Origin: Roseibacillus ishigakijimensis
Lineage (GTDB): Bacteria > Verrucomicrobiota > Verrucomicrobiia > Verrucomicrobiales > Akkermansiaceae
DNA: 52,192 nucleotides
Assembly: GCF_016595415.1 (NCBI RefSeq)
Contig: NZ_JAENIO010000029.1
Location: 1 to 52,192 of the forward strand
Direction of reading: 5' to 3'
The stretch's first letter is position 1. Every line of letters starts with the position of its first letter. The notes under the pieces were generated by a model that worked only from the letters and a program-made list of their open reading frames with translations, ran no database searches and was not told the DNA's origin. This document shows, in pieces, positions 1 to 7,747 of this stretch. Both the position numbers and the translations under genes were made by a program.

Positions 1-95
1 TTATTGGTTATTGGTTATTGGTTATTGGTTATTGGTTATTGGTTATTGGTTATTGGTTATTGGTTATTGGTTATTGGTTATTGGTTATTGGTTAT
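1..95. repeat. 7-bp tandem repeat (TTATTGG)n, cut by window edge
   Basis: Thirteen exact copies of TTATTGG run from 1 to 91, followed by a partial TTAT. No interruption is seen, which suggests a young or slippage-prone array. It lies beyond the 3' end of imuB, so it is not in a coding region visible here. The true length is unknown because the array touches the window start. Confidence 0.97.
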
Positions 96-169
96 GAGGG
101 TTTTTCTTAGTTTTTAAGTTTTTAGAAATTAGTTTTTCCCAAAAAGAGGATTTTGCGGAGAGTGAGAAA
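96..169. other. T-tract spacer downstream of imuB
   Basis: This spacer between the tandem repeat and the imuB stop codon holds four GTTTTT tracts at roughly 10-bp spacing on the plus strand (A-tracts on the other). Such phasing can give intrinsic curvature. There is no classic hairpin plus U-tract for imuB on the minus strand. Confidence 0.5.
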
Positions 170-1624
170 CTAGTAGTAACCTTCGAGCTTCCATTCCCGG
201 GGAGGATGGTGGGTGAGGCGGCCCAGCGGACCCTGGTGGAGCTGCACATCCCATTCGTGAACGAAGACGAGCAGGTCCTTCTGCCACCAGTGGCTTTGGT
301 TGGGGTAGGGGCCGGCGACTTCGCGGAGGGGACCGGGGTAGGGCCCGTCGAGGAGGGCCCGGGGGGCTTTCTGCGGGGTGGAGAGCACTTGCACGGGGCG
401 GGGGGGGCGGAGGCGGCGCAAGGGCAGGGCGCTTTCCCAGCAAGTGTGGCCGTGGGCCGGATTCGGTGGGGCCGGGCGGCGCGCGAAGAGGGTCTCGGGG
501 GGATGGAGGATGAAGCGGTCGGCACGGTAATCGTCCAGGGCCTGGGGCACGCCGAGGGCTTCGCGGCCGAGAAGGGCGGAGAGCTGGTTGAGGGTGTGGG
601 CGAATTTGTTGGGGTCGCGCAGGGACTTTTGAAAAAGGTCGTGCTGGGCGCGGGAGGGGCGGGTGACGGTGGCATCCAGAGTCAAGGCCACCACCGGGGC
701 CGGGGCGGTGACTCCCTGCAGATGGGTCTCCAGCAAGCGGAGGAGAAAGTCGCTGTCGGTGGTGGGCTCGGGAATGCGCAGGGGGGCGTAATGTTGCTGG
801 CCGTCCTCGAAGTGCAGGGTGAGGAGCAGCTGATCGGGCACGCGTTGGTGGGCTTGCCAGCGGCTGGCGAGGGTGTGGAGAAAGCGCCGCAGGAGCAGGA
901 GAAGGGAGTCGAGAGTCTCCAGCGGGTGATCGAGATCGAGGTGCTGGCGATAGTCCTGGGGTGGGCGGTAGAGGGTGAGGAGACGCCGGTGGCGACCAGT
1001 GGCGAGGTCGTGCAAGCGGGCTCCCTCGGGACCAATGCGCTCCGGCAAATCCGCGTGGGGCAGGGCCATGAAATCGGCGATGCTGCGCAGTCCCCAGGAC
1101 GCGAGGGTATCGGTGAGATCCCGCCGGGTGGGTCCGGGGGGAAGAAAATTTTCTAGCAAGAGGGCGAGGGGCGCGCGAGAGAAGTCCGTCCCAGCCAGCA
1201 CGCGCAGATGGGCTAGATCGGGGGTGGGGCCGAGGGCTTGTCGCAGGGGCAAGGCGGTGAGTGGGCCCAGATCGGCGGGTTCGTCCTTTTGCCAAGCGAG
1301 AAGCACGGTGTCCGGCCGGGTTTGTTCGAGGTCGGGGGCAAGGGATTGTCCCACGGCGAGCAGTTCGGCACTCAGGCGGGCCTCGTTCTCGGGATGGCGG
1401 GCGAGAATGACGAGGTCCCGGCAGCGGGCGAGGGCCCGGGCGGTGGTCATGCCCGCGCAGACCCCTTGCCGCCGCGCGGTGGGATTGACGGCCTGGAGGC
1501 AGGCATTCTTCGCTCTCCGGGGAGAGCGTTCTTCTTCTCCCAAAGCCAGCGGGCTGAGCCACAAATCCGGCTGGTCCCGGGTGGCGGCCCGGAGAGCAAG
1601 ATAGGGAAGGTGAAGCGCGAGCAT
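170..1624 (-). CDS. imuB: ImuB-type Y-family DNA polymerase-like protein
   Basis: Encodes 484 residues starting MLALHLPYLALRAA, the short N-terminus typical of ImuB, where the metal-binding aspartates of active Y-family polymerases are not kept. ImuB is the adaptor of the ImuA/ImuB/DnaE2 mutasome used in damage-induced mutagenesis: it bridges the beta clamp and DnaE2 at stalled forks. The central part (LTDTLASWGLRSIADFMALP) fits a helix-hairpin-helix/thumb region, followed by a little-finger-like part with PPQDYRQHLDLDHPLE. Two LexA-like boxes lie just upstream, so SOS control is likely. imuA and dnaE2 are not in the window; they could lie beyond the left edge or elsewhere. Family call is from sequence recognition; lack of catalysis is inferred from the family. 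Confidence 0.85.
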   Translation of the reverse strand: MLALHLPYLALRAATRDQPDLWLSPLALGEEERSPRRAKNACLQAVNPTARRQGVCAGMTTARALARCRDLVILARHPENEARLSAELLAVGQSLAPDLEQTRPDTVLLAWQKDEPADLGPLTALPLRQALGPTPDLAHLRVLAGTDFSRAPLALLLENFLPPGPTRRDLTDTLASWGLRSIADFMALPHADLPERIGPEGARLHDLATGRHRRLLTLYRPPQDYRQHLDLDHPLETLDSLLLLLRRFLHTLASRWQAHQRVPDQLLLTLHFEDGQQHYAPLRIPEPTTDSDFLLRLLETHLQGVTAPAPVVALTLDATVTRPSRAQHDLFQKSLRDPNKFAHTLNQLSALLGREALGVPQALDDYRADRFILHPPETLFARRPAPPNPAHGHTCWESALPLRRLRPPRPVQVLSTPQKAPRALLDGPYPGPLREVAGPYPNQSHWWQKDLLVFVHEWDVQLHQGPLGRLTHHPPREWKLEGYY

Positions 1625-1628
1625 GAGG

Positions 1629-1642
1629 TGTTCTTGAGAATA
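1629..1642. promoter_or_regulatory. LexA-like box 1 upstream of imuB
   Basis: TGTTC-TTGA-GAATA, one mismatch from the TGTTC-N4-GAACA motif described for Verrucomicrobia LexA. It ends 5 bp from the imuB start codon, so a bound repressor would cover the ribosome-binding region and probably the transcription start. Confidence 0.65.
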
Positions 1643-1644
1643 GG

Positions 1645-1658
1645 TGTTCTCAAGAACT
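1645..1658. promoter_or_regulatory. LexA-like box 2 upstream of imuB
   Basis: TGTTC-TCAA-GAACT, matching the Verrucomicrobia LexA motif in nine of ten defined positions. Together with box 1 it forms a larger inverted repeat (10-bp arms at 1630-1639 and 1648-1657). A TAAAAT -10-like hexamer on the minus strand overlaps its outer edge, which is the geometry of a repressor site. Confidence 0.7.
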
Positions 1659-1744
1659 ATTTTAGGAAGGTGGGTCAGGCAAGAAAGAAGTTCGCTTTCC
1701 CGCCAAGACTGGCCTTCCTTGCTGGTGGGAAAAGCCGTCTTTCT

Positions 1745-4210
1745 TCAGACCAAGGTGCCTTCGGTGACGCCGAGGCGGGAGAGTGCGGGGAGGGTGGCGA
1801 GGAGCTGGGCGGAGGATTGTTCGCCGCGCAAGAAGGCTTGGTATTCGTCGATGAGTTCGCGGGCTTCCTCTTCCGATTGGTCGAGCAGTTCGATGCGGTA
1901 ATGGCTGAGGCCAGTGCGGCGCAGTTGCCCATAGAAGCCGGCTCCGGTTTGGGCCCGGCCATTAAAAAGCGTGTTGCGGCAGCCGACATCGGCGGCGAGG
2001 CGGTGCAACTGGCCCACCCGGTCACGCAGATGCACGGTGTGCTTCTCGCAGGGACGGCCGCAGTCCTTGTAGCTGGTGCCCTCGCTCATGAAGGTGCAAA
2101 AGACGCAGTGCTCCATATGAAAGAGCGGCATGTGCTGGTGCAGGGTCAGCTCCAGCCAGGCGGGAGGAGTTTTTTCCAAAAGGGCGAGCACCTGATTGAT
2201 ATTCAGATCGTAGGAAATGGTGAGGCGTTCCAAGTGAGCGGCTTCCTTCAGGAGGCGGGCCGTGATGGGGTTGGCGACATTGAGGGAAAAATCCCCGACT
2301 TTGTGCAAGGGACTGTCGCGGAAAAAATCGAGGGCGGCGAGGTTGCGAAGCAAGACGCCGTCGGGCCTCATGCCGGCGATGTGCTTGAGGTAGCCGACCT
2401 CGCCAGACTTGATGATGCGGGGAGTCGCGAGAAAAATCTGAGAGGACGTGGCGGCGGTCAAGGCGACGGCCTGCCGATAGCGGCGGGGGTCCTCGAAGTC
2501 GCAGTAGATGGTTTCCACACCGGCGGCGAGGGCCGCTTGCACTTGGGCTTCGCTGCGGCAAAGCACGGTCAGGGTGGGCGGGGCCGTCGGGGCTGGCTCG
2601 GTTGCCGGTGGTAAAAGGGGCTGGTGATCGCTCTTGGGAGCCGGGCGGGGGGCTTGCTCCTGCTCGCGGGCGGCATCGAGCTGGGCCACCAGTTCACGTC
2701 GCACCTGATTGAGCTGCGAGACCGGGAGGTGGCAGGCCCCTTGCAAGCGGTTCTCCAGTGCGGCCAGTTCATAGCCGGTATTGCCGAGGCGGCCGAGCTT
2801 GGCTTGCAGGGTCTCTTCGTCGAGCCCGCCCTTCTGGGCCAGTTGGAGAAGGGTCTCGGTGCGGGCTTGCACGGTGAGTTTGCCGAGGGTGCCCGTTACG
2901 GTAAGAGCTTCCCCGGGTTGGCCGCTCACGAGCAGATGCAGGCCGGATTTGGCAGCGGGCAATTTGCTCTTTTGCCAGAACTTGCGCAAATCCCGCTCCA
3001 AGGCAGGGTCGGCGGTCTTGTAAAGAGTGACCCCGGGGCGGATGCGGTCCCAGTTGATGCCACTGAGCTCGCGGTGGAAAATGATGCGGTCGTCCTGGAT
3101 GCGGAAGATGGTGGCCCCTTGCTCAAGGTCGCGATTCTCGCCCGCATCGAAGACCACACCATCCCCTGCCTTGAGCACGGGGACTTGGTCGGCAGGAGGG
3201 GTATCAAGCCGGATCCAGCTATTCTGGGCTTCGATGACGGTGCCGAGGAGAGGGCCGCGCTTTTTGCCAAAACGACCATGGGTGAGGTAGGGATGGTTGG
3301 TCCCGGCCAGCCACCCGGTGGTGAGGCCGCGCGAAAAGGTCATCTCGAGGGCATAGCGGTCCTGCGCTGTGACGGGTTCCCGCTGGGGTCGATTCATCGC
3401 TTCGTCGAGTGCCTTGCGATAAACGCGGGTGACGGCAGTGACGTATTCGGGCGATTTCAGGCGACCTTCGATTTTGAAGGACTTGACGCCTGCCTGCACC
3501 AGTTGCGGCACCAGATCGACGGCGGCGAGGTCCTGGGGAGAGAGCAGGTAGCGGTGTTCGCCCATTTCGCGCACCTCGCCATCAATGACCAGCTCATAGG
3601 GCATGCGGCAGGCTTGCGCGCATTCGCCGCGATTCGCCGAGCGTTGGCCGAGGGATTCCGAGGTCAGGCATTGTCCGGAGTAGGCCACGCAGAGGGCTCC
3701 GTGGACAAAGACCTCCAGAGGAGTGTGCTTTTCTTCGCGACTGAACTTTTCGATCTCCGGGAGGGAAAGCTCGCGGGCGAGGACCGCGCGCTCCAGGGGG
3801 AGAATTCGCTCCACGAAGCGCAGTCCCTCCGGCGCGGTGATGGTCATTTGGGTGGAAGCGTGGATCTCGACATCGGGGGCCAGTTCCTGAGCCATCTTGG
3901 CGAGGCCGAGGTCCTGGATGATGAAGGCATCGACTCCGGCTTCTTGGGCGAGCTTCAGTTGTCGCGCGGCCGCCGGGAGCTCATTGGTGAAGATGAGGGT
4001 GTTCATCGTCAGGAAGCCCTGCACCCCGTGCTTATGGAGAAAGGCCATCAGCTCGGGGAGGTCCTCCTCGGTAAAGTTGTCGGCGCGGAGGCGGGCATTG
4101 AAGGCGGGGAGCCCGAAAAAAATGGCATCGGCTCCCGCTGCGATGGCCGCGCGGGCGCAGTCCCAGTTGCCGGCAGGGGAGAGGAGTTCAGGTGTGAGGT
4201 CGGCTTGCAA
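1745..4210 (-). CDS. rlhA: U32-family protein, RlhA-like 23S rRNA hydroxylase
   Basis: An 821-residue U32 'peptidase' family protein. The N-terminal TIM-barrel-like part opens with LTPELLSPAGN and AGADAIFFGLPAFNAR, and the family cysteines are C174, C181, C197 and C201 (pattern ALCVAYSGQC...GECAQAC). E. coli RlhA (YdcP) makes 5-hydroxycytidine at 23S C2501; the family has hydroxylases, so 'peptidase' is historical. The protein is longer than E. coli RlhA (about 650) because of a second U32-like region with its own cysteines (MEHCVFC, KDCGRPCEKH). The start must be TTG at 4210: an in-frame TAA lies 5 codons upstream and the LLSPAG motif follows at once. It lies upstream of imuB but the 120-bp gap with LexA boxes suggests separate control. 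Confidence 0.8.
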   Translation of the reverse strand: MQADLTPELLSPAGNWDCARAAIAAGADAIFFGLPAFNARLRADNFTEEDLPELMAFLHKHGVQGFLTMNTLIFTNELPAAARQLKLAQEAGVDAFIIQDLGLAKMAQELAPDVEIHASTQMTITAPEGLRFVERILPLERAVLARELSLPEIEKFSREEKHTPLEVFVHGALCVAYSGQCLTSESLGQRSANRGECAQACRMPYELVIDGEVREMGEHRYLLSPQDLAAVDLVPQLVQAGVKSFKIEGRLKSPEYVTAVTRVYRKALDEAMNRPQREPVTAQDRYALEMTFSRGLTTGWLAGTNHPYLTHGRFGKKRGPLLGTVIEAQNSWIRLDTPPADQVPVLKAGDGVVFDAGENRDLEQGATIFRIQDDRIIFHRELSGINWDRIRPGVTLYKTADPALERDLRKFWQKSKLPAAKSGLHLLVSGQPGEALTVTGTLGKLTVQARTETLLQLAQKGGLDEETLQAKLGRLGNTGYELAALENRLQGACHLPVSQLNQVRRELVAQLDAAREQEQAPRPAPKSDHQPLLPPATEPAPTAPPTLTVLCRSEAQVQAALAAGVETIYCDFEDPRRYRQAVALTAATSSQIFLATPRIIKSGEVGYLKHIAGMRPDGVLLRNLAALDFFRDSPLHKVGDFSLNVANPITARLLKEAAHLERLTISYDLNINQVLALLEKTPPAWLELTLHQHMPLFHMEHCVFCTFMSEGTSYKDCGRPCEKHTVHLRDRVGQLHRLAADVGCRNTLFNGRAQTGAGFYGQLRRTGLSHYRIELLDQSEEEARELIDEYQAFLRGEQSSAQLLATLPALSRLGVTEGTLV

Positions 4211-4392
4211 AGTCGGGACACTTTACGCGCGAAAGGGGGCGGGGGGAAGAGTGAGTTCTCTGGGGCTGGGTTTCTTCCCCTGGTTTCGCTGGGGCGGGCA
4301 CTCGGCAGTGGGTGCGAACGGGGCGGGCTGTGTTACTGTGTTGATACAAGAAAGATGTTGTCTTTTTGGGGGTGCCCGCATCCTATGGGATC

Positions 4393-5361
4393 ATGTCCTT
4401 TTGGAGTCAGGTCTTTACATTCGTGGGGGTTGCGCTCTTTTCCTTTCTAGCTGGAACGTGGAGCAGGTCTTCAAAAGGAGAGCAGCGGGGGCCTGATACG
4501 CCAGCTCCCGTCGTTCGCTCTCTTCCTGCCGACAATCGGGGAGCGACAAGGAGGCGGGAATCGCCTTCGAAAGATGATCCCTTGCGAGCGGTGTTGCACT
4601 CCTTGTCCTCGACGGTTGGCCGGGAAGAGCGTTTGGCCCTTTTTCAGCGGTCGGCTTTGCTGGGGGATATCGGTCGACAGGCAACGGTGCTGTGCGAGTT
4701 GATCGAGACCGCAGATTCTGCCGAGTTGGAGGAGATGACCCGGTTGTTGAAGCAGGCTCAAGACCGGGGCAATGCCTGGGATCAAGAAGTCTGGAACGAA
4801 CTCTGGAAGCAATGGGGGCGAATGGACCCGGTCCGGTGTCTCGAGCTGGCGGGGGACGGTCAGGGGATGTCGCACGGTGGCGACTATGAGCAAATGATGG
4901 CAGGCTGGATTGAGGTGGACCGCTTGGCGGCGAAAGAGTGGGTGGACAGTCTTCCGAGAGGCTATGCCGAGACCGGAGTGGCCGCGTATTTCGTGGCCGA
5001 AGGCGACTTCAAGAATCCGGAGGAAATGGGGGCGGCGATTCTGGAGGCGACCGGGGATTTGCGAATCCGGGCGGCCAGTATCCACCGCTATCTGGATTTC
5101 TGCGTCTCGCAACCCGAATTGTCTTTGGTGGAGGCCTACGAGCGCACCCCGGAGGAGCTGAGGCCCCTCGTGGCGGGGAAGTTGGCCGAGCGGATTTCTT
5201 ATCAAGACCCCGAGGCTGCGGCCCAATGGTTGCTGGCTCATTCTGACGAAGGAGGTCTGGGCTCCCAAACTTTCATCATCGTCGCCGGGAAGTTGCCGGC
5301 TTCCTCTGGTTTGCGCTCCAAATTGCTCTCAATCCATCAACAAAAAGCCTTCCATGAATAA
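4393..5361 (+). CDS. Membrane-anchored protein of unknown function, paralogue 1
   Basis: About 322 residues from ATG 4393, giving MSFWSQVFTFVGVALFSFLAG, a signal anchor or signal peptide; a TTG at 4366 in frame is a less likely start. The rest is soluble and helical, with a block ERLALFQRSALL...QATVLCELIE and VWNELWKQWGRMDPVRCLELA. The same blocks recur in the next gene, so the two arose by duplication. Proteins with repeated 'W..WGRxDP' helical units are common and uncharacterised in Verrucomicrobia. I assign no function. It overlaps the next gene by 8 bp, so they are probably cotranslated. Confidence 0.75.
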   Translation: MSFWSQVFTFVGVALFSFLAGTWSRSSKGEQRGPDTPAPVVRSLPADNRGATRRRESPSKDDPLRAVLHSLSSTVGREERLALFQRSALLGDIGRQATVLCELIETADSAELEEMTRLLKQAQDRGNAWDQEVWNELWKQWGRMDPVRCLELAGDGQGMSHGGDYEQMMAGWIEVDRLAAKEWVDSLPRGYAETGVAAYFVAEGDFKNPEEMGAAILEATGDLRIRAASIHRYLDFCVSQPELSLVEAYERTPEELRPLVAGKLAERISYQDPEAAAQWLLAHSDEGGLGSQTFIIVAGKLPASSGLRSKLLSIHQQKAFHE

Positions 5362-6532
5362 TCGTCTCTTTCCTATTGGAGTTCTCGCCGCGATCCCGCT
5401 TTTCTTTCTTTTGGGTCGTATGAGCAATGGTGGCGAGAGCCAGGATACCTCTGCCAGGCCGGAAAAGACAAAAATGAGGGCGACAAAGACCAACCGGCCT
5501 CTTCAGGGGGCTGCGGCAACCCGGCGCGAAAGTGATCCGGCCCACGTCACCCAGGCCGAGCGCGAGGCGGCGGTGGTTGGCGTGTTGGGAGTGGCGGAAG
5601 CCCGTCACATGACGAGCGCCGAACGAATGGCACGCTTCGAGAAAGCCATGCTCCTTTATGAACCGAGTGAGCAGGCAGCCGTGGTGTGCGGTTTGATCGG
5701 CGGCCTGGAGAAGGGGGAAATTCGCGAGGCGGTTGATTTTCTCACGAGGACGGAGAGCCGGGGCAACTACTTTCCGCCCACCGTTTGGAAGGCTCTCTGG
5801 AATCGTTGGGGCCGCTTGGATGGGGAGGAGTGTTTTGCCTACTTGCAGGGTGGGGAGGCCCTCAGAACTCGCAATATGCGGATGAAAAATGGGGTTCGAG
5901 AGGTGGGGCGCACCGTGATGCAGGGTTGGTTGGCCGCCGATCCGGAGGGTGCCATGAGTTGGGCGGCGACTACCAAGCACTCGACCTTGGAGGCTGCGGC
6001 GGCCGCGATGGCCCTCACCGAGTCTGCCGGAGGTGACCTGGCAGAAATCGGTCGCATCTTGGTCGATCATCGCGCCGATAGTGCGCTGCTGACCGAAGGA
6101 TTGGTCGACTATTTTGACTATGCCCTGCTGGAATCTCCTGAACAATCGGCGGCGGATATCTATCAGGCCCTGCCCCCGGAGCTCCAGGCTCACGCGGTGA
6201 GAGAAACCTACCATCGCTTGCTCTTCGCCAATGCCGGGGAGGCGATGACCTGGTTGGCGGAGAACGGACCCGGAGGACAAGAAACCTATCAACTGGCGAC
6301 CGGCTACGTGCATTCTGCTCTTCATAAGCACCAGTATGCCGAGGGCACAAAAGCCCTGGCGCGGCTACCCTACCAACAGCAGGCCGTGAGCAATCATCCG
6401 GTGATGGAGCCTCTCAAGCGCTGGCTGCAAACTGAACCCGAGGTCGCAAAAGCATGGTTGGAACAACAGCCCGAAGACTCTCCGTGGTTCCAGTATTACC
6501 AGGCGACGCCTCTTGGCGAAGAGCCGAGCTGA
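5354..6532 (+). CDS. Membrane-anchored protein of unknown function, paralogue 2
   Basis: 392 residues, start MNNRLFPIGVLAAIPLFFLLG, an N-terminal membrane anchor. It shares with the preceding gene the blocks ERMARFEKAMLL...QAAVVCGLIGG and VWKALWNRWGRLDGEECFAYL, followed by AADPEGAMSWAATT and PGGQETYQLATGY. The array of short amphipathic helices suggests an alpha-solenoid, possibly HEAT/TPR-like, outside the cytoplasm. No catalytic motif is evident. It overlaps the upstream paralogue by 8 bp and lies directly before the ribosomal promoter region, but a separate promoter drives rpsL. Confidence 0.75.
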   Translation: MNNRLFPIGVLAAIPLFFLLGRMSNGGESQDTSARPEKTKMRATKTNRPLQGAAATRRESDPAHVTQAEREAAVVGVLGVAEARHMTSAERMARFEKAMLLYEPSEQAAVVCGLIGGLEKGEIREAVDFLTRTESRGNYFPPTVWKALWNRWGRLDGEECFAYLQGGEALRTRNMRMKNGVREVGRTVMQGWLAADPEGAMSWAATTKHSTLEAAAAAMALTESAGGDLAEIGRILVDHRADSALLTEGLVDYFDYALLESPEQSAADIYQALPPELQAHAVRETYHRLLFANAGEAMTWLAENGPGGQETYQLATGYVHSALHKHQYAEGTKALARLPYQQQAVSNHPVMEPLKRWLQTEPEVAKAWLEQQPEDSPWFQYYQATPLGEEPS

Positions 6533-6546
6533 GCGAAATCGACTCG

Positions 6547-6564
6547 AAAAAGGTTAACCTTTTT
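6547..6564. promoter_or_regulatory. Perfect 18-bp palindrome
   Basis: AAAAAGGTT/AACCTTTTT is a perfect palindrome without loop, 14 bp after the stop of the preceding gene and about 40 bp before the putative rpsL -35. It could be a dimer-binding operator or part of a weak bidirectional terminator; a loop-free palindrome fits an operator better. Confidence 0.4.
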
Positions 6565-6604
6565 GAAGGAAGTCAATTTATTTCACATTTTCTCAACTTT
6601 GGTC

Positions 6605-6632
6605 TTGCCAGGTTGGTCGCGATTCGTATAGT
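6605..6632 (+). promoter_or_regulatory. Predicted sigma-70 type promoter for rpsL operon
   Basis: TTGCCA (6605-6610) and TATAGT (6627-6632) with a 16-bp spacer. Transcription would start near 6639, giving a leader of about 195 nt before rpsL. Confidence 0.55.
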
Positions 6633-6647
6633 CCGCGCCCCGCCAGT

Positions 6648-6688
6648 CGCAGCTGGAGGACGAAAAGACTTCAGTTGCTGCGTTTTTT
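6648..6688 (+). terminator. Leader hairpin with T6: possible attenuator before rpsL
   Basis: CGCAGCTGGAG (6648-6658) can pair with CTTCAG (6669-6674) and CTGCG (6678-6682) around a small TTG bulge, followed by TTTTTT at 6683-6688. It lies between the predicted promoter and rpsL, so it would act as an intrinsic attenuator and not as the end of the upstream operon only. Upstream termination remains an alternative. Confidence 0.5.
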
Positions 6689-6723
6689 GAAACCTATCGG
6701 GTGGCTCCGGACAAGAAGGCTGA

Positions 6724-6742
6724 TGCGAGTGAGATTCTCGCA
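6724..6742 (+). other. Leader hairpin 2 upstream of rpsL
   Basis: TGCGAG (6724-6729) and CTCGCA (6737-6742) are exact complements around a 7-nt loop, followed by CGTTTTC. It would form in the 5' leader of the rpsL transcript. Role unknown. Confidence 0.4.
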
Positions 6743-6764
6743 CGTTTTCTGGTCGCATAAGCCC

Positions 6765-6808
6765 AAGGTTTTTGAAGAGGCGGGGAGAGTGATATCCTCA
6801 AAAACTTT
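6765..6808 (+). other. Leader hairpin 3 upstream of rpsL
   Basis: GTTTTTGA (6768-6775) pairs exactly with TCAAAAAC (6798-6805), extendable by AAG with TTT. It ends about 25 nt before the rpsL start, a position where a bound ribosomal protein could control translation. Confidence 0.45.
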
Positions 6809-6833
6809 AACCAAAAGCTGAGAAGCAGAGATT

Positions 6834-7208
6834 ATGCCGACCATTAACCAACTCGTGCGAAAGGGCCGTAAGAAGATTACTGTCGCTTCCAAGTCACGCG
6901 CCTTGACGAATTGCCCGCAACGTCGTGGCGTGTGTTTGCAGGTATACACCCGCACACCCAAGAAGCCGAACTCCGCCCTTCGTAAAGTTGCGAAAGTCCG
7001 CCTCACCAATGGCTACGAAGTCATCGCCTACATCGGTGGTGAGGGTCACAACCTTCAGGAGCACTCCATCGTGCTCGTCCGCGGTGGCCGGGTGAAAGAC
7101 CTTCCTGGTGTCCGTTACCACATCGTCCGCGGTGCTCTCGATACCCTCGGCGTGGACAAGCGCATGCAGTCCCGCTCCAAGTATGGCGCCAAGAAGCCCA
7201 AGAACTAA
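6834..7208 (+). CDS. rpsL: 30S ribosomal protein S12
   Basis: 124 residues, full length. S12 sits at the decoding centre of the 30S subunit. The segment [11 protein letters not shown] and the loop [13 protein letters not shown] are intact, including the aspartate that is often methylthiolated and the lysines whose changes give streptomycin resistance, so this is the sensitive-type sequence. It opens the str-type cluster, 20 bp before rpsG, behind a long structured leader. No strong Shine-Dalgarno is seen (AGAAG at best). Confidence 0.98.
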   Translation: MPTINQLVRKGRKKITVASKSRALTNCPQRRGVCLQVYTRTPKKPNSALRKVAKVRLTNGYEVIAYIGGEGHNLQEHSIVLVRGGRVKDLPGVRYHIVRGALDTLGVDKRMQSRSKYGAKKPKN

Positions 7209-7228
7209 TTTTAACCATTTTTTGAACC

Positions 7229-7702
7229 ATGGCTCGCAGAACACGCAAGTATAAGAAGGACCCCGTCCACGACTCCAAGTTCGACAGTCCTCTCGTCGGC
7301 AAATTCATCAGTATGGTGATGAAGGAAGGCAAGCGTTCCCTCGCGGAGCGGATTGTCTACGCTGCCATTGATAAGGCCAATGACGGCACCGACACTGTTG
7401 ATCCTCTTGAGGTCGTCAACCGCGCTATCGAGAACGCCAAACCTCGCGTTGAGGTGAAGAGCCGTCGCGTGGGTGGAGCAACTTACCAGGTCCCTCTTGA
7501 GGTGGATGCCGACCGCTCCGAGGCTCTCGCCATGCGCTGGATTGTGGGCTATGCCCGCGGCCGCAAAGGCACGCCCATGCACCTTGCCTTGGCCAACGAA
7601 ATCAAGGACGCCGCCAACAACACCGGTAGCTCCGTCCGCAAGCGTGACGACGTGCACAAGATGGCCCAGGCCAACCGTGCGTTCGCTCACTTCCGCTTCT
7701 AA
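7229..7702 (+). CDS. rpsG: 30S ribosomal protein S7
   Basis: 157 residues (MARRTRKYKKDPVHDSKF), the primary 16S 3'-domain binding protein that nucleates the 30S head. The conserved VGGATYQVPLEV and MRWIVGYARGRKG regions are present. It lies between rpsL and fusA as in most bacteria. In E. coli S7 is the translational regulator of this operon; whether that holds here is unknown. There is no Shine-Dalgarno upstream of the ATG. Confidence 0.98.
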   Translation: MARRTRKYKKDPVHDSKFDSPLVGKFISMVMKEGKRSLAERIVYAAIDKANDGTDTVDPLEVVNRAIENAKPRVEVKSRRVGGATYQVPLEVDADRSEALAMRWIVGYARGRKGTPMHLALANEIKDAANNTGSSVRKRDDVHKMAQANRAFAHFRF

Positions 7703-7747
7703 TCCCGCTCCCTGACGCCCACTCGCGAAGAAGAAAGACCGACTCCC

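Noticed and set aside
1-95. CRISPR-like repeat
   Set aside because: The unit is 7 bp without spacers; it is a simple tandem repeat.
206-1156. Long plus-strand open frame opposite imuB
   Set aside because: It is antisense to a clear ImuB family protein and reads as low-complexity Gly/Glu/Val, typical of a shadow frame in GC-rich DNA.
2624-4450. 608-residue plus-strand frame opposite rlhA
   Set aside because: The minus-strand protein has recognisable U32 motifs along its full length; the antisense frame has none.
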